Assembly (NCBI RefSeq): GCF_037975245.1 | Contig: NC_092577.1 | Span: 34,236,898 to 34,300,897 of the forward strand | Length of the DNA stretch: 64,000 nucleotides | Direction of reading: 5' to 3' | Source of the DNA: Apostichopus japonicus | Taxonomy: Eukaryota; Echinodermata; Holothuroidea; Aspidochirotida; Stichopodidae | Shown: piece after piece, positions 60,601 to 64,000 of the stretch | Position numbering within the stretch: the stretch's first letter is position 1 | How the letters are laid out: each line of letters begins with the position of its first letter | Position numbers and translations under genes: made by a program | The notes under the pieces: generated by a model | What the model was told of the DNA's origin: nothing | What the model saw: the letters and a program-made list of their open reading frames with translations, nothing else | Database searches by the model: none

Positions 60601-63000
60601 ATCTTTCATTCAGATGTGGAACATTATACGTTACGTCAATAATTGTGTTCTCCGAAGCAGGATATAATTTTTAGGGTTACACGTTATGTTCGAATCGCTC
60701 GTATAATTTTCTTATTTTTTATCATTTGAAATATTTTACATTTGAAAGGAAATTGGAAGAGACCGTTCCTATAATATATACTCCGAACGAATTATTATTT
60801 AACTCACAATTTACGTTTAAAGTTGAAAACTAACTTCACATGGGGACGTTCCGTGCCCCGATTGCGTATCGTTCCTTAGAAAATGCTTCAAAAATTGTAT
60901 CTTTCATTTACTTAACTGGTTCCAATTATATTCTCTTATTTCCGTTTAAGTAACTAATCTTTTAAAAGCATACTTGTGAATGTTCTTTGGTGGTCATAGC
61001 AAAGATATGAATAAAATATGAAAGAAAAATGTATGCACATGTTCTTACATTCATAATTAAAGTTCATGTTTTCTGAAGATCATTGCATTTTTGACTAACT
61101 GATATATAGGATTCATTGTTTATCGGTAGAGCTCAAGTTTCCAAACTTCCAAGCAACTTGTCCACGATTAAAATGTCTTTTTTAGAGAACTATGTTTACT
61201 ATACACGCTATGTGATACACTTGGTTTTTTGCTTTTGTCACTTATGGAGAAAATTGGAACAAGTTTCACTCACTGAATCGAAATGAGTTTTATTTATGTT
61301 AAAATCATTCCCTGCAGTATCATGAACGGTATAACATACATAGACAAGTTCTAGAAGAGTGATTACTCTCATTTCCTCTACATGGGAGTGGGTTTCAATG
61401 ATTCTTGGACCACCGAGCCCCTCTCCTTTATAAAATCTATGATCCGCGCCTGTTTATTTATCCAAATAATTAGTGTTATATGGTAATCAATTCAGATGTG
61501 GTGCAGGATTTGTGAGGGTGTTCACAATCAGCACGGACAACTCTAATAAATGGAAGACTTCTCTTTCTCACAAGAAAACAAAAGACAGATTATATGAAAG
61601 TTTCATCTGAATATTTGAATTATAATTCTCTCTGAGTCGTTATAAGTCTAACAGAATAAGTCAAGTAATTATTATATTAATATGATATGAAAGAAATCAA
61701 ATTGACAAGAATATAAACCTCAGGAGTCCGATGAGACCGAAATAAATTAACAAGCAGCAAGTGAGAAAGTTAACATACTATAACTGAACGTAAAGAAGAA
61801 AAACATGAACAAAAAAGAAAACAAAAACAAACTTAATCATCTCCACAAATTAACAAACAGAAATAAAATCCTGAGTCTGTCTCTCTTTTTAGAAATATTG
61901 ACAAAACAAAAGTCTTCAAACCGATACCTTGGTGATATATTAATTATACAATTCTTAGTACCATTATAACTATTTTACGATTATATTAAGGGGAAAAATC
62001 ATTAATTTTTGGTTTACACCGATTTTCATTTCCGTACATTCATATCCTTTTTGTACATTCTGTTTTGGCAATTCACAGAATTGTTATATTATATTCTTGT
62101 ATTGAATTTTTTTAGATTATATAAGTTTTCTAATCTTTCGGAAGTTCTACACAAATAGCTTAATAGTCCTGATGTCATGGCAGTTCCATGGTGTTGATGT
62201 TATGGCAGTAACACAATATTTCTTAAACAGAAAACGAAATACACATTGCAGAAATATTAATCCACTGCTTAATACATTATAATAACTGACATAATACATG
62301 TTTGTTTAACTTCATATGAAAACCAAAGCATCATTGGATGACATTCAACATCTGTCTTTGACATATTTATAGTACATTTTAAACTTGTCATTTGCGATCG
62401 TAAACACTCTGTTTTCATACTGAGTTTTGTGTTCCATTTGAGGGACTGGCCTTATGACCTGTGCGCTAGAGTGAATAGTTAAGCCACTTTCTTAAACTAG
62501 CCTCAAATGGTTAAAAGGACATTTCTCAAGAACATAAAAGTGAAAAGGATATGAAGGCAATCTGGATTAACCGCAGCGCGGTTTAAAACTGTCTAACACA
62601 TATCAAAAGAATAATGTCATAATTGAAAGGATGGTTATCAAAAGCAAGTTTTTAAACAAACTTGAAATTTTAAATTACACAATTATTTTTCTACTATGTT
62701 AAATTTTTTTCTTGATGATATTTTCAGTCAGATATAGAGACAGACGATGTGAAACTGAGGATAAAATATAACGCAAGTCCCACTGGGAATATCAAGATAT
62801 TAATGTATTTCCATTGAAAAGTTAGGTATCCCTATAAGTCATGACCTTGACCTTTGACCTCTGCATCTTCTGTCCATGTTCTGGTCTATCATATATTTAA
62901 TTTCTGCAGTTTTCTTAAACATTGCCTGAACTTTCATTAAAAAATAAGTAGCAGAACTACTATAAGATGTTACAGTGTGTGGATATTTCCTCCTCAACAT
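60601..63000. other. Intergenic, no recognised gene
   Basis: AT-rich DNA without coding regions, strong repeats or RNA genes that I can support. A degenerate GC-rich transposon end is near 61420-61450. Confidence 0.4.
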
Positions 63001-63039
63001 CATTGATTTCTCAAAAAGTAACTTGTTTTGCCTTGGACA

Positions 63040-63309
63040 ACCAGTGAGAATGTGTTGTTCAGGTTTTCCTTAACTATACTCAACCATCAAACCTTAGTGA
63101 CTACAGACTGCAACTGGTTTCCATTTATAAGCATATTGTTGGGTGCCGCCCACTGGCTATTCAGCCTATCCAGCGAACCGTCATATTGGAAGACGGTGCA
63201 CCTATCTTTCCACGCGTTGCAAAGAAAGCTTCACCGATACACTCCTGTACAGCAGTGTAAAGGATCGAAACCTATGACGGAAGGGCACTAGAGTTGGCAT
63301 ACCTAATAG
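63040..63309 (+). other. Possible 5' exon of a further VLIG copy, donor at 63310
   Basis: This GC-richer segment ends 'acctaatag' followed by the donor 'gtgagtaa', matching the junction at 37218/37219 upstream of gene 2. Downstream, about 63520-63690 aligns with 49540-49700 in gene 2's intron ('cgtacttgctacgac', 'tcgaatgcaatttcac'). An 87-codon frame at 63028-63291 has no recognised motif and may be untranslated. The right window edge cuts any continuation. Confidence 0.3.
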
Positions 63310-63519
63310 GTGAGTAAAATCAAAATAGTGATTATAGTTCATAACATATGTGTACTATTGACTAATGCTAACGTGGTTAGCACTGTCACTGTTAAATCAA
63401 AGGGTTTGCGACGTTTTAATAAACATTATATGAAAGCAAAACGATATATATAATTGGCTACATAGGCTAGGTTTACATTGTAATACCTACAACTACTGGG
63501 ATATTTCTTCATTCTAGCA

Positions 63520-63690
63520 AGTAGAAACTGTGCCTGTAAAACATTTCAATCTTTATTTCTCATCAAAAATAGTATCTTCTGACTTTTCAAGGAAGTAGGT
63601 GCAAATGCCGTACTTGCTACGACGTGTATCGAATGCAATTTCACTATATTTCGCGAGATTGATATTTTATTCCACACCTCATTACAGTCA
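63520..63690. repeat. Segment homologous to gene 2 intron (49540-49700)
   Basis: Shared order: 'tgcctgta.aac.tt.aatc', 'tttatttctcat', 'tctgactt.t.caaggaagta', 'cgtacttgctacgac', 'tcgaatgcaatttcac', 'attttattcc.cacctca'. This supports duplication of the gene locus or a dispersed repeat. Confidence 0.75.
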
Positions 63691-63699
63691 AAGCTCATT

Positions 63700-64000
63700 T
63701 AAGAACATTTTAAGGTTGTCCTCCGGATAACCTTGACTTCCTGTTTGGTTGTCCGAAGGATTTTTGGTTGTCCAACGAAAGGACCAACAAAATTAACTAC
63801 TGGCGTTGCCTGACGTGGTACATGGCCCACATCGTGTGCACTTAAGTTACTAAAAATAGGCCCAGGAACGGTTATATTAGTAACGTACGTATTCCAACAC
63901 TTGGATTTTTAAAATGGCGCACCTTGTGCGAGAACCGTACGTAAGTATAATACTACACTATATCGATTTAGTCTTGTAGGTGAGTTTTGTAACGTTAGGC
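63700..64000. other. Right edge, no recognised gene
   Basis: A donor-like 'gtaggtgagt' near 63976 and 'aatggcgc' near 63914 hint at a promoter/first exon, but no coding region can be supported before the window ends. Confidence 0.2.

Overview
The window is eukaryotic nuclear DNA from an animal, most likely a marine invertebrate deuterostome. The supporting signs are GT-AG introns, AT-rich intergenic DNA, dense minisatellites, DIRS-like, CR1/L2-like and hAT-like elements, and many 'taggcct' words of the kind common in echinoderm genomes. An echinoderm such as a sea cucumber is my best guess, but the sequence does not prove it.

Only two substantial protein genes can be supported, and they are paralogues on the + strand. 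Both encode very large inducible GTPases (VLIG / GVIN1 family). Gene 1 (1-2661) is the 3' part of a large exon cut by the window edge, and it starts inside the G domain. Gene 2 ends in a 4.6 kb exon (54345-58990) with the VLIG N-terminal region, G1 and G3 motifs, a coiled-coil helical C-terminal half and a terminal Cys/His cluster. Upstream of that exon I find five shorter exons: a linker exon (46601-46734), a DED-like death-fold exon (47365-47664), a TRADD-N-like exon (48794-49150), and two more linker exons (50697-50825 and 52339-52452). The four internal exons are multiples of three and start and end in phase 1. Joined from the ATG at 46671, the six exons give an open frame of 1,869 residues. 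The gene therefore looks like a death-signalling adaptor fused to a giant interferon-type GTPase. The 3' flanks of genes 1 and 2 are homologous. Sequence near 63.3-63.7 kb resembles material at 37.2 kb and inside gene 2's introns, so a third copy may follow to the right.

Between the genes, 2.6-5.9 kb is duplicated 3' flank with a decayed C-terminal VLIG fragment. From 8.5 to 24.9 kb there is a block of three unrelated minisatellites: an 8-bp modular CAGACAAT/CAGACACG array, a 43-bp array and a 'tatgtggcctacaacactaacat' array. This block is broken by a decayed DIRS-like tyrosine-recombinase retrotransposon (about 11.2-15.9 kb), a 5'-truncated CR1/L2-like LINE (22.1-22.6 kb) and a TA-flanked MITE (24.4-24.65 kb). 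From 25 to 46 kb I see no intact gene. That stretch holds RT and PHD-finger relics, a hAT-like element with 8-bp target duplications, a foldback element, 133-bp tandem repeats, and several dispersed or duplicated non-coding modules. From 60.6 to 63.0 kb I see nothing recognisable.
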